Below are positions 57,317 through 64,000 of a stretch of DNA of 64,000 nucleotides, one piece after another. The stretch's first letter is position 1. The number at the start of each line of letters is the position of its first letter. Position numbers and translations under genes: made by a program. Source of the stretch: Brevundimonas sp. UBA7506 (GTDB lineage Bacteria; Pseudomonadota; Alphaproteobacteria; Caulobacterales; Caulobacteraceae); the NCBI RefSeq assembly GCF_002479495.1, contig NZ_DLNQ01000010.1:62001-126000 (forward strand), in the 5' to 3' direction. The notes below the pieces were generated by a model. It did no database searches and had not been told where the DNA came from. It worked only from the letters and a program-made list of their open reading frames with translations.

Positions 57317-57982
57317 TCAGTCCTCGCTGACGAAATCCTGGGCGAACTCGGGCGACGCCTCGTCCAGCGCGGTCAGCAGATCCTCGCCCTCGCTGTCGCC
57401 GCTGCGGGTCGGATCCGGGACTTCGAAGCCCACGGGGATCGACAGATCCAACAGGCCCGCCGCCTTCATCTCCTGCACGCCCGGCAGGTCGTAGAGACTG
57501 GCCAGGCTGAAATGCTCCAGGAAGCGATCGGTCGTGGCGTAGGTGACAGGCCGACCCGGCGTGCGCCGACGCCCGCGCAGCCGCACGAAGTCCATCTCCA
57601 GCAGCAGGTCCAGCGTCCCCTTGGACAGGGAGACGCCGCGCACGCTCTCGATCTCGGCGCGGGTGCAGGGCTGGTGATAGGCGATGATGGCCAGGGTCTC
57701 GAGCGCGGCCTTGGACAGGCGGCGCGGCTCCTCGCGCTCCTCGGTCATCAGGAAGGCCAGGTCGGCGGCGGTGCGGAAGCGCCAGCGGTCGGCCACGCAT
57801 TCCAGCTCGACTCCGCGCCCCTGATAACGCTGACGCAGGGCGGCGATGGCCCGGCCCGCGTCGGCGCCCTCAGGCAAACGGCGCGCGATCTCGGCCGCCG
57901 ACAGCGGGGCGGCAGCGGCGAACAGCAGGGCCTCGACCCGGCGTTCGATCTCGGTGTCGTCGGGGGTGAAGGTCAGGCTCAC
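57317..57982 (-). CDS. scpB: segregation and condensation protein B
   Basis: A 221-residue protein with two winged-helix units. Motifs such as EALLFAAAAPLSAAEIARRLPEG, ALETLAIIAYHQPCTRAEIESVRGV and LRGRRRTPGRPVTYATT match ScpB. It forms a kleisin-associated complex with ScpA and Smc in chromosome segregation. Its start overlaps the scpA end by four bases, so they are coupled. The C-terminal tail is acidic and low-complexity. Confidence 0.95.
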   Translation of the reverse strand: MSLTFTPDDTEIERRVEALLFAAAAPLSAAEIARRLPEGADAGRAIAALRQRYQGRGVELECVADRWRFRTAADLAFLMTEEREEPRRLSKAALETLAIIAYHQPCTRAEIESVRGVSLSKGTLDLLLEMDFVRLRGRRRTPGRPVTYATTDRFLEHFSLASLYDLPGVQEMKAAGLLDLSIPVGFEVPDPTRSGDSEGEDLLTALDEASPEFAQDFVSED

Positions 57983-58809
57983 GGCGTCAGTTCCAGCGGT
58001 TGGCCGAAGCCCCGGCGTTTGAGGAAGAGGTCGGCGAAGGCCTCGGCCTGGCGCACGTCCATGGCCCCCTCCTTCACCAGCTCAAGACTGGCCGACAGGG
58101 TGGAGGCGGTATAGCTGGCCTGGCTGGGCCCCTCCCCGTCTTCGTCCTCGCGGGCGGGCGCCACCTGATCCAGCGGGGTCCAGTCGGCCAGACGCGGCAT
58201 CATGGAGCGCAGCCAGTCGCGCGCGGCCTCCAGCTGGAAGGCCTCGACCCGCTGACCGGGCGCATAGTTGCGACGTTCCTCGCGCCGACGCTGGGCGACA
58301 TAGGCGGCCATTAGCTCATAGAGGCTGGCGTCGACGCGGTCGGACGGGATGATGACAGTGGCTTCGGGATCGCCGCGGGTGAAGACGTCGCGCTTTAGTT
58401 GCGGGCGGCTGGTGATGGCCTCGACCGAGCGGCGCATGGCCTCGAGCTTCTGCAGACGGAAGGCCAGGGCTGCGGCCATTTCCTCGGCCGGCGGCTCCTC
58501 GGCCTTGCCCTTTTCGTTGCGGGGCAACAGCAGACGCGACTTCAGATAGGCCAGCCAGGACGCCATCACGAGGTAGTCCGCCGCCATGGCGAAGTTGCGC
58601 CGCCGCGCCTCGTGAACGAAGGCCAGATACTGTTCCGCCAGCTTGGTGATGGACAGCTTCAGCAGGTCCACCTTCTGCGTGCGCGCCAGCGCCAGCAGGA
58701 CATGCAGCGGTCCTTCATAGCCTTCCAGATCGACGACGAAGGCCTCGGCGGCTTCAGCATCATCGACGGCGGCGAAGTCCAGATTGGGCTGGAACGCCTG
58801 ATCCATCAT
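57979..58809 (-). CDS. scpA: segregation and condensation protein A (kleisin)
   Basis: A 276-residue kleisin that bridges the Smc heads. The N-terminal VDLEGYEGPLHVLLALARTQKVDL is the diagnostic motif, and AADYLVMASWLAYLKSRLLLP follows. The start at 58809 (MMDQAF) begins one base after the nagZ stop; an ATG at 58833 would overlap it. Part of the nagZ-scpA-scpB unit. Confidence 0.94.
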   Translation of the reverse strand: MMDQAFQPNLDFAAVDDAEAAEAFVVDLEGYEGPLHVLLALARTQKVDLLKLSITKLAEQYLAFVHEARRRNFAMAADYLVMASWLAYLKSRLLLPRNEKGKAEEPPAEEMAAALAFRLQKLEAMRRSVEAITSRPQLKRDVFTRGDPEATVIIPSDRVDASLYELMAAYVAQRRREERRNYAPGQRVEAFQLEAARDWLRSMMPRLADWTPLDQVAPAREDEDGEGPSQASYTASTLSASLELVKEGAMDVRQAEAFADLFLKRRGFGQPLELTP

Positions 58810-58810
58810 G

Positions 58811-59860
58811 TCAGGCTTGCGCCTCGCCGACATCGGGGCCTTTGGCGGCGTCGAAACGACCGCTCAGGGCCGCCTCCAACCGAGCGCGGGCCTCGGCCAC
58901 GTCGAGCGGTTCGGGCGTATGGACGATGCGGGCCAGCGCGGCCTGGGCCCGGCGCCGGGCCTCGCCCTTCAGCTTGCCGGTCCCTTCGGCCACCTGACGC
59001 ATTTCAGCGAGGTCGCCGTTGCAATGCAGGATGACGTCGCAGCCCGCCTTCAGCGACTGTTCGGCGCGTTCGGTCAGGGTCCCCGACAGGGCCTGCATCG
59101 ACAGATCGTCGGACATGATGAGGCCAGAGAAGCCCAGATGCTCGCGCATCAGGCGGATGCCCTTCTTCGAGGTCGTGGCCGGGCGCTTGGCGTCGACGGC
59201 GGTAAAGACGACGTGGGCCGTCATCGCCATCGGCATGTCCGACAGGGCCTTGAACGGGGCGAAGTCCCAGGCGTCCAGCGTGGCCAGGTCCGTCTCGACC
59301 ACCGGCAGGTCGTGGTGGCTGTCGGCGAAGGCGCGGCCGTGGCCGGGGATGTGCTTGATGATGGGCAGGACGCCGCCCGCCAGCAGCCCTTCCGCCGCCG
59401 CCCGGCCCAGCTGGGTCACGGTGGCGGGGTCATGGGCATAGGCGCGGTCGCCGATGATGTCGTGGGCGCCCGGCACCGGCACGTCCAGCACCGGCACGCA
59501 GTCCACGGTGATGCCCAGTTCGCGCAGGTCGTGGGCGATCAGCCGCGCCCCCAGACGCACCAGTTCGCGCGCCGCCATCGGATCATTGACGGCCTTCAGA
59601 TAGGCCGAGCCGGGCGGATATTTGGGCCAGTGCGGCGGGCCGAGACGCTGCACCCGGCCGCCTTCCTGATCGATCAGGACGGGGGCGTCGGCGCGGCCCA
59701 CGCTGTCGCGCAGATCGTCAACCAGCGCCTTGACCTGGGCCGGCGTGTCCACGTTGCGGCGGAACAGGATGAAGCCCCAGGGTTTGGTCTCGGCGAAGAA
59801 GGCGCGCTCCTCCGCCGTCAGCCTGTGGCCGGAACAGCCGTAGATGGCGGCGGAGGTCAT
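58811..59860 (-). CDS. nagZ: beta-N-acetylhexosaminidase
   Basis: A 349-residue family 3 glycosidase that removes GlcNAc from cytosolic muropeptides in peptidoglycan recycling. The active-site histidine motif is KHIPGHGRAFADSHHDLP, and the catalytic Asp lies in SDDLSMQALSG. LIDQEGGRVQRL is also conserved. The start is ATG at 59860, with a TTG three bases earlier possible. scpA follows immediately. The SPOR gene lies upstream on the same strand. Confidence 0.95.
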   Translation of the reverse strand: MTSAAIYGCSGHRLTAEERAFFAETKPWGFILFRRNVDTPAQVKALVDDLRDSVGRADAPVLIDQEGGRVQRLGPPHWPKYPPGSAYLKAVNDPMAARELVRLGARLIAHDLRELGITVDCVPVLDVPVPGAHDIIGDRAYAHDPATVTQLGRAAAEGLLAGGVLPIIKHIPGHGRAFADSHHDLPVVETDLATLDAWDFAPFKALSDMPMAMTAHVVFTAVDAKRPATTSKKGIRLMREHLGFSGLIMSDDLSMQALSGTLTERAEQSLKAGCDVILHCNGDLAEMRQVAEGTGKLKGEARRRAQAALARIVHTPEPLDVAEARARLEAALSGRFDAAKGPDVGEAQA

Positions 59861-59870
59861 CAATCAGGCC

Positions 59871-60653
59871 TTAGCGGACGATGCAGTCGCGGCCAGCGGC
59901 CTTCAGCGCGTTGCAGAAGGCCACAGCGCGATCGCGGCTCATGCCGGTGAAAGTGGTGCGATAGACGGTCGAGCCGTTGGCGGCGGTGACTTCCTGCACG
60001 CGCTTTTCAGCGCCCGAGGCGAACGAGCCGAAGCGGGCGGCGACGGCGGCGTACTCACGGTCGGCGATGGCGGTCGAAGAGAAGGCGCCGATCTGCACAC
60101 CCGACGATCCACCGGCGGCGGGTGCAGCCGCAGCTGGGGTCGCCTTGGGCGTGGGGGCGGGGGTCACGGGCGCGGGCTTGGCCGGAGCGGGCGCGGCGAC
60201 GGCCGGCGCGGCGGGCGGCAGGGCCGTCGGCGCGGCGGGCAGAGGCTGGGGCGCGGGGCGCGGCTCGACCACCTCAGGGCCAGGCGTGAAGGTGGGGGCA
60301 GCGCCGACAGCCTCGCCGCCGTCGCGATAGACGCGCACGCCGGCTTCCGGGTCGATCGGCTGGGCGTCCAGCGGCGCCTCGACCTTCATGCTTTCAACCG
60401 GCGTGCCGACGGCGGGCGGGGCGTCGCTCGAGGAGCGCACGCCCGAGCGATAGAAGACCACCACGGCTACGATCAGCAGCAGCAAGACGATGGCGCTGAT
60501 GATCAGGGTGATCGGCGGCGACTTGGCGGCCGGCGCACGACGCGGATCATAGCTGCGACGCTCGAACGGCAGGTCGTCGTCGGTGGGCGGCGTATAAGCC
60601 CCCCGCTCGCGGCCGGCGTTAGGGTTGCCTCGGTGATCGTCGTCGTAGGACAT
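59871..60653 (-). CDS. SPOR-domain peptidoglycan-binding protein
   Basis: A 260-residue protein. An N-terminal cytoplasmic tail with PTDDDLPFERRSYDPRR precedes a membrane helix (ITLIISAIVLLLLIVAVVVF), then a Pro/Ala-rich linker and a C-terminal SPOR domain (VQIGAFSSTAIADREYAAVAARF, YRTTFTGMSRDRAVAFC). It would bind denuded peptidoglycan at the septum. The ATG at 60653 is clear. It lies just upstream of nagZ, which may couple it to cell-wall recycling. Confidence 0.88.
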   Translation of the reverse strand: MSYDDDHRGNPNAGRERGAYTPPTDDDLPFERRSYDPRRAPAAKSPPITLIISAIVLLLLIVAVVVFYRSGVRSSSDAPPAVGTPVESMKVEAPLDAQPIDPEAGVRVYRDGGEAVGAAPTFTPGPEVVEPRPAPQPLPAAPTALPPAAPAVAAPAPAKPAPVTPAPTPKATPAAAAPAAGGSSGVQIGAFSSTAIADREYAAVAARFGSFASGAEKRVQEVTAANGSTVYRTTFTGMSRDRAVAFCNALKAAGRDCIVR

Positions 60654-60732
60654 GGGTCGCGCTTTCTGGATCGGCCCAGCGCGAATCGGCGCCGGGAAGC
60701 ATCAGTCTAACCCGCCCGTGGCCGCTTTCGAA

Positions 60733-61932
60733 TCACAGATCAAGCGCCAGGTCGAGACTGAACAGCTTGCCGTGGACCTCGATGGCGTAGCGATCGGTCA
60801 TGCCGGCGATATAGTCGCACACCGCCCGCGCCCGCTTGACCGGATCATCCGACATCGCCGGGGCCGACCATTCGGGCGGCATGACCTCGGGCTCGTCCAT
60901 GAACAGGTGGAACAGTTGCGACAGGACGCGGCGCGCCTGACTGCGGGTGCGATTGACCCGATAGTGGCGATACATCCGCTCGAACAGGAAGCGGCGCAGC
61001 ACGCCCAGGTCGGCCATCATGCCGGCTGAGAACTGCACCATCATCTGCGGCGCCAGACGCACGTCCTCGACGGTGACGATGCGATGCTCGGCCAGGCGCC
61101 GCTCGGTCTCGGCCAGGACGTCGTCGACCATGATGCCGATCATGCGGCGCACGGCCTCCAGACGCACCATGCGGTCGTCCAGGGCGGGCCAGTCGCGGCG
61201 CACCTCGGCCAGGCACGGCCCGATCAGCGGAACCTCGGCCAGATCGGCCAGGGTGAACAGGCCCGCCTGCACCCCGTCGTCCACGTCGTGGTTGTTATAG
61301 GCGATGTCGTCGGCGATCGCCGCGCACTGGGCCTCCAGCGAGGCGAAGGTGTCGAGGCGCAGATCCCAGTTGGCCGCCCCGCCCGGCGCATAGGCCGCGA
61401 CCGTCTTCCACGCCGGGTCGTCCAGGTGATGCATCACCGGGCCGTTGTGCTTGATGACGCCCTCGACCGTCTCCCAGCTCAGGTTCAGGCCGGGGAATTT
61501 TGGATAGCGGACTTCCAGCTCGGTGATGACGCGGAAGCTCTGGACGTTGTGATCAAAGCCGCCGTAGTCGGCCATCTGGGCCTGCAACTCGTCCTCACCC
61601 GCGTGGGCGAAGGGCGGGTGGCCCAGGTCGTGGGCCAGGGCGATGGTCTCGGCCAAGTCGTCGTCCAGCCGCAAGGCGTGGGCCAAGGACCGGGCGATCT
61701 GCGCCACCTCCAGACTGTGGGTCAGGCGGGTGCGATAGTGGTCGCCCTCGTGCGCCACGAAGACCTGGGTCTTCTCCTTCAGGCGACGGAAGGCGGTCGC
61801 GTGAATGATGCGATCGCGGTCGCGGGCGAAGGGGGTGCGGGTGCGGCTGGCGGGCTCGAAAACATGGCGGCCGCGGCTGGCGGCGGGGTCTTCAGCGAAG
61901 GACGCGCGGGTCTGGCTCAAGGCGGACAGCAC
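60733..61932 (-). CDS. dgt: deoxyguanosinetriphosphate triphosphohydrolase-like protein
   Basis: A 399-residue HD-domain enzyme. The metal motif is [17 protein letters not shown], with [16 protein letters not shown] carrying the HD pair, and a further [13 protein letters not shown]. It hydrolyses dNTPs to deoxynucleosides and triphosphate. The start is GTG at 61932. It is followed by the SPOR gene and is divergent from the ErpA-type gene. The type-2 (short) subgroup length fits. Confidence 0.93.
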   Translation of the reverse strand: MLSALSQTRASFAEDPAASRGRHVFEPASRTRTPFARDRDRIIHATAFRRLKEKTQVFVAHEGDHYRTRLTHSLEVAQIARSLAHALRLDDDLAETIALAHDLGHPPFAHAGEDELQAQMADYGGFDHNVQSFRVITELEVRYPKFPGLNLSWETVEGVIKHNGPVMHHLDDPAWKTVAAYAPGGAANWDLRLDTFASLEAQCAAIADDIAYNNHDVDDGVQAGLFTLADLAEVPLIGPCLAEVRRDWPALDDRMVRLEAVRRMIGIMVDDVLAETERRLAEHRIVTVEDVRLAPQMMVQFSAGMMADLGVLRRFLFERMYRHYRVNRTRSQARRVLSQLFHLFMDEPEVMPPEWSAPAMSDDPVKRARAVCDYIAGMTDRYAIEVHGKLFSLDLALDL

Positions 61933-61987
61933 TTCTATTGCGACACAGGCCTTTGCGAACGCCTGTCAGCTCCTCATATAGAGAGCC

Positions 61988-62377
61988 GTGAGCACCGTCC
62001 AATCCACAGAATCAGTCCGCGACCTGTCGCTTTCGGTTTCCCCCCGCGCTCCGGAAGGCATCCTTCTGGCCGAGAGCGCGGCGAAACGTCTGGCCGGGCT
62101 GGCCGAGATCGAGGGCAAGCCCGTCATGCTGCGCGTCGCCGTCGACGGCGGCGGCTGCTCGGGCTTCCAGTACCGGCTGGAACTGGTCGACGCCCCCGAG
62201 GCCGATGATCTGGTCGTGCGCCGCGACGGTCAGGCGGCGGTGATCGACCCCGTCTCCATCCCCTTCCTCAAGGGCTCCGAGATCGCCTTCGTCGACGAAC
62301 TGGCAGGCGCGCAGTTCGTGGTGCGCAACCCCAACGCCTCGTCCAGCTGCGGCTGCGGCGTCAGCTTCGCCATCTAG
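61988..62377 (+). CDS. erpA: iron-sulfur cluster insertion protein, ErpA/HesB type
   Basis: A 129-residue A-type carrier. The three Cys ligands are in GGGCSGFQY and ASSSCGCGVSF. The start is GTG at 61988. It is divergent from dgt with 55 bases between starts. ErpA or IscA/HesB cannot be separated with confidence; the symbol is the likeliest. It delivers Fe-S clusters to apoproteins such as IspH, which is elsewhere in this window. Confidence 0.88.
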   Translation: MSTVQSTESVRDLSLSVSPRAPEGILLAESAAKRLAGLAEIEGKPVMLRVAVDGGGCSGFQYRLELVDAPEADDLVVRRDGQAAVIDPVSIPFLKGSEIAFVDELAGAQFVVRNPNASSSCGCGVSFAI

Positions 62378-62420
62378 GGCCACGCTTGGCGCGAGGGTGA
62401 CGGGCGCCCATGTTCGCCTC

Positions 62421-62810
62421 ATGCGCCGCCTGATCTTCATGACGCTGCTTCTGGCCGCCGCGCCTCTGGCCGCGAACGCCCAGACCTGGCCCGGCTGGCC
62501 CGGTCCGCCGCCGCCCGGCTACGACCGCGGCTCGGCCATCGCCGACCAGCACCGGATCGAGATGGACCGCCTGCGCAACCAGGCCGCCGAGCGCGAGGCT
62601 CTGGTCCAGCAGCAGCGGTTGCAGACGCAACTGACCATCCTGCAGCTTCAGGCCGCACGCCAGGCGACGCCGCCCATGCCCCCGCCGACCGCCTATGTCC
62701 GATCGCCCGAAGATGCGCGGCAGGCCCGCGAGGCCCAGACCGCCCGGCGCGAGGAAATGACCCGCAGCGTCACCGAGATCGACGCCTGGCTGGACCGCCG
62801 CCCGCACTGA
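62421..62810 (+). CDS. exported protein with coiled-coil Gln/Ala-rich region, unknown
   Basis: A 129-residue protein with a signal peptide (FMTLLLAAAPLAANAQ) followed by a Trp/Pro-rich stretch (WPGWPGPPPP) and a Gln/Arg/Ala-rich coiled coil (MDRLRNQAAEREALVQQQRLQ). It ends with ITEIDAWLDRR-like sequence. The start at 62421 is used; 62397 is possible. Function is unknown. It follows erpA on the same strand. Confidence 0.55.
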   Translation: MRRLIFMTLLLAAAPLAANAQTWPGWPGPPPPGYDRGSAIADQHRIEMDRLRNQAAEREALVQQQRLQTQLTILQLQAARQATPPMPPPTAYVRSPEDARQAREAQTARREEMTRSVTEIDAWLDRRPH

Positions 62811-62892
62811 GCCTTCGTTACAATTGCATCCCTTCCCCGCTCCCGGCGTTTTCGCCTAGCTTGGGGCGGGATTTCAGGGCGGAGACGACATC

Positions 62893-63744
62893 ATGCGTTG
62901 GCAGGGCGGACGGCGCGGCGGCGGCATTGAAGACCGGCGCGGCATGGGCGGCGGCGCTGTGGCCGGCGGCGGCATCGGCGTTCTGGTGCTGGCGGCCATC
63001 GGCTACTTCGTCTTCGGCATCGACCCCAACACCACCCAGCAGGTCGCCAGCCAATTCGGCGGCGCCAGCCAGTCCGAACAGGCCGGAAAGATGGGCTCGC
63101 CCGAGGATCAGGCGGGCCAGTTCGTCGAGGTCATCGGCTCCAACATCAACGACGTCTGGAAGACCAAGCTGCGCGGCTACACCCCGCCGACCACCGTCCT
63201 CTATGAACAAGGCACCTCGACCGGCTGCGGCTTCGGCCAGTCAGCCATGGGGCCCTTCTACTGCCCCGCCGATCAGAAGGTTTATCTCGATCTCGGCTTC
63301 TGGCGCGAGATGGAGACCAAGCTCGGGGCCTCGGGCGCCGACTTCGCCAAGGCCTATGTCATCGCCCATGAGTTCGGCCACCACGTCCAGAACCTGACCG
63401 GCGCCAGCGACCAGGTGCAGCGCGCCCAGCAGACGGCGCGTTCACAGGCCGAGGGCAACAAGTATTCCGTCGCGCTGGAGCTTCAGGCCGACTGCTACGC
63501 CGGGGTCTGGGCCCGCAACGCCGCCGCCGTGTCCGGCGGTCAGGTGGCGCTGGAGCCGGGCGATCTGGAGGAAGGCATGAAGACCGCCCAGGCCATCGGC
63601 GACGATGCGCTGCAACGTCGTGGCGGCGGCCGCGTCTCGCCCGAAAGCTTCACCCACGGCTCCTCGGCCCAGCGGGTCGAGTGGCTGCAACGCGGCTATC
63701 AGACCGGCGATCCGGCGTCCTGCGACACCTTCAAGGGGCTGTGA
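62893..63744 (+). CDS. ypfJ: neutral zinc metallopeptidase of the YpfJ type
   Basis: A 283-residue protein with an N-terminal Gly/Arg-rich tail, a membrane helix (GGGIGVLVLAAIGYFVFGI) and a periplasmic domain carrying the zinc site AHEFGHHVQN (His159, Glu160, His163). SVALELQADCYAGVWA and HGSSAQRVEWLQRG follow the family pattern. It is likely an inner-membrane-anchored peptidase. Length normal. It precedes the oppositely oriented partial gene at the right edge. Confidence 0.93.
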   Translation: MRWQGGRRGGGIEDRRGMGGGAVAGGGIGVLVLAAIGYFVFGIDPNTTQQVASQFGGASQSEQAGKMGSPEDQAGQFVEVIGSNINDVWKTKLRGYTPPTTVLYEQGTSTGCGFGQSAMGPFYCPADQKVYLDLGFWREMETKLGASGADFAKAYVIAHEFGHHVQNLTGASDQVQRAQQTARSQAEGNKYSVALELQADCYAGVWARNAAAVSGGQVALEPGDLEEGMKTAQAIGDDALQRRGGGRVSPESFTHGSSAQRVEWLQRGYQTGDPASCDTFKGL

Positions 63745-63748
63745 CGCC

Positions 63749-64000
63749 CTAGCCCACCGTCAAGTCCATCTGGGGCGAGACGTGCAAAAGCCCTCGCCCC
63801 AGGTCCAGGCTCACGTCGCGATCGTCAAACGCCGCCATGCCCAGCAGGGCGTCGGGATAGTTCGGCAAGGGCGAGTCGGCGAAGACCGGCGTCGCGACCC
63901 CGCGCCACAGGTCGTCGCCGAAGGTGACGGTCCGCGCCTCGATCACCCGCGCCCGCGCCACGCCGCCCAGAACGATGCTGGACCCGGCGGTCTCGGGCCG
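63749..64000 (-). CDS. C-terminal fragment of an aspartyl-protease-like protein, cut by window edge
   Basis: The last 83 residues of a gene that begins beyond the window. LPNYPDALLGMAAFDDRDVSLDLGRG resembles the C-terminal half of retropepsin-like aspartyl proteases, including the D-LLG-M strand. Without the upstream Asp-Thr-Gly motif the class cannot be settled. The visible end is convergent with the YpfJ-type gene, 4 bases apart. Confidence 0.55.
   Translation of the reverse strand, partial: RPETAGSSIVLGGVARARVIEARTVTFGDDLWRGVATPVFADSPLPNYPDALLGMAAFDDRDVSLDLGRGLLHVSPQMDLTVG

Noticed and set aside
57255..57800. 181-codon minus-strand frame after atpI, considered as tatA or another gene
   Set aside because: It overlaps scpB in another frame and has no TatA-like helix; it is a shadow.

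Overview
The window is 64 kb of dense, GC-rich chromosomal DNA from an alphaproteobacterium, most likely a Caulobacteraceae member close to Brevundimonas or Caulobacter. This rests on gene content and order, not on a database match. Supporting signs are a TipF-like degenerate EAL protein, a DUF3035/BamF-type lipoprotein, DUF4170 and DUF2093 proteins near lipid A genes, the carboxyspermidine polyamine route, split AtpF/AtpF' subunits, and abundant GTG/TTG starts and ATGA-type gene overlaps. I see no rRNA, tRNA, CRISPR array, prophage, transposase or plasmid functions. It reads as core genome, punctuated by dispersed palindromic repeats.

Layout. 1-9.6 kb: a cut alpha/beta hydrolase, an aldo/keto reductase, a small HTH protein coupled to a membrane protein, a UbiD-type decarboxylase, a chemoreceptor with a C-terminal DWEEF tail, and a membrane protein/M14 peptidase/MAPEG cassette. 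9.6-18.1 kb: PmbA (TldE), an inositol-phosphatase-family enzyme and DUF4170, then small membrane proteins, a PTP-like phosphatase, and the lipid A/LPS operon msbA - DUF374 acyltransferase - waaA - lpxK. 18.1-25.8 kb: a secreted amidohydrolase, an L,D-transpeptidase-like lipoprotein, an IPTL-CTERM-like surface protein, purD, xseA and an exported P1 peptidase. 25.9-36.9 kb: DUF2093, a response regulator, an LpxL-like acyltransferase with an SDR, the TipF-like protein, a 2OG-Fe(II) oxygenase, ileS, and the two-gene carboxyspermidine dehydrogenase/decarboxylase operon. 37-48.3 kb: an atypically AT-rich exported protein, ribF, a MaoC hydratase, a HAD hydrolase, lspA, a BamF-like lipoprotein, ispH, argS, a probable adenine deaminase, and pncA/fbp. 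48.4-53.3 kb: a tandem glycine riboswitch followed by gcvT-gcvH-gcvPA-gcvPB and a strong terminator. 53.4-64 kb: two small membrane proteins, the ATP synthase Fo operon (atpI-B-E-F'-F), an SPOR-nagZ-scpA-scpB cluster, dgt, an ErpA-type protein, a zinc metallopeptidase and the C-terminal end of an aspartyl-protease-like gene.

Themes. Envelope biogenesis dominates: lipid A acylation, Kdo transfer and export, BAM, lipoprotein processing and peptidoglycan enzymes. Nucleotide, one-carbon and translation functions are interspersed. Five composite inverted-repeat elements of four sequence families lie in intergenic gaps. Each is two inverted arms that are themselves hairpin-forming. One sits inside the gcv operon 8 bases before the gcvPA start codon. 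Together with the glycine riboswitch, the DUF4170/DUF2093-lipid A association, the PTP-like gene beside msbA and the degenerate EAL protein, these are the best leads. I did not find a convincing wholly new multi-gene system. Apart from the 351-base riboswitch leader before gcvT, no stretch over 300 bases lacks a gene.
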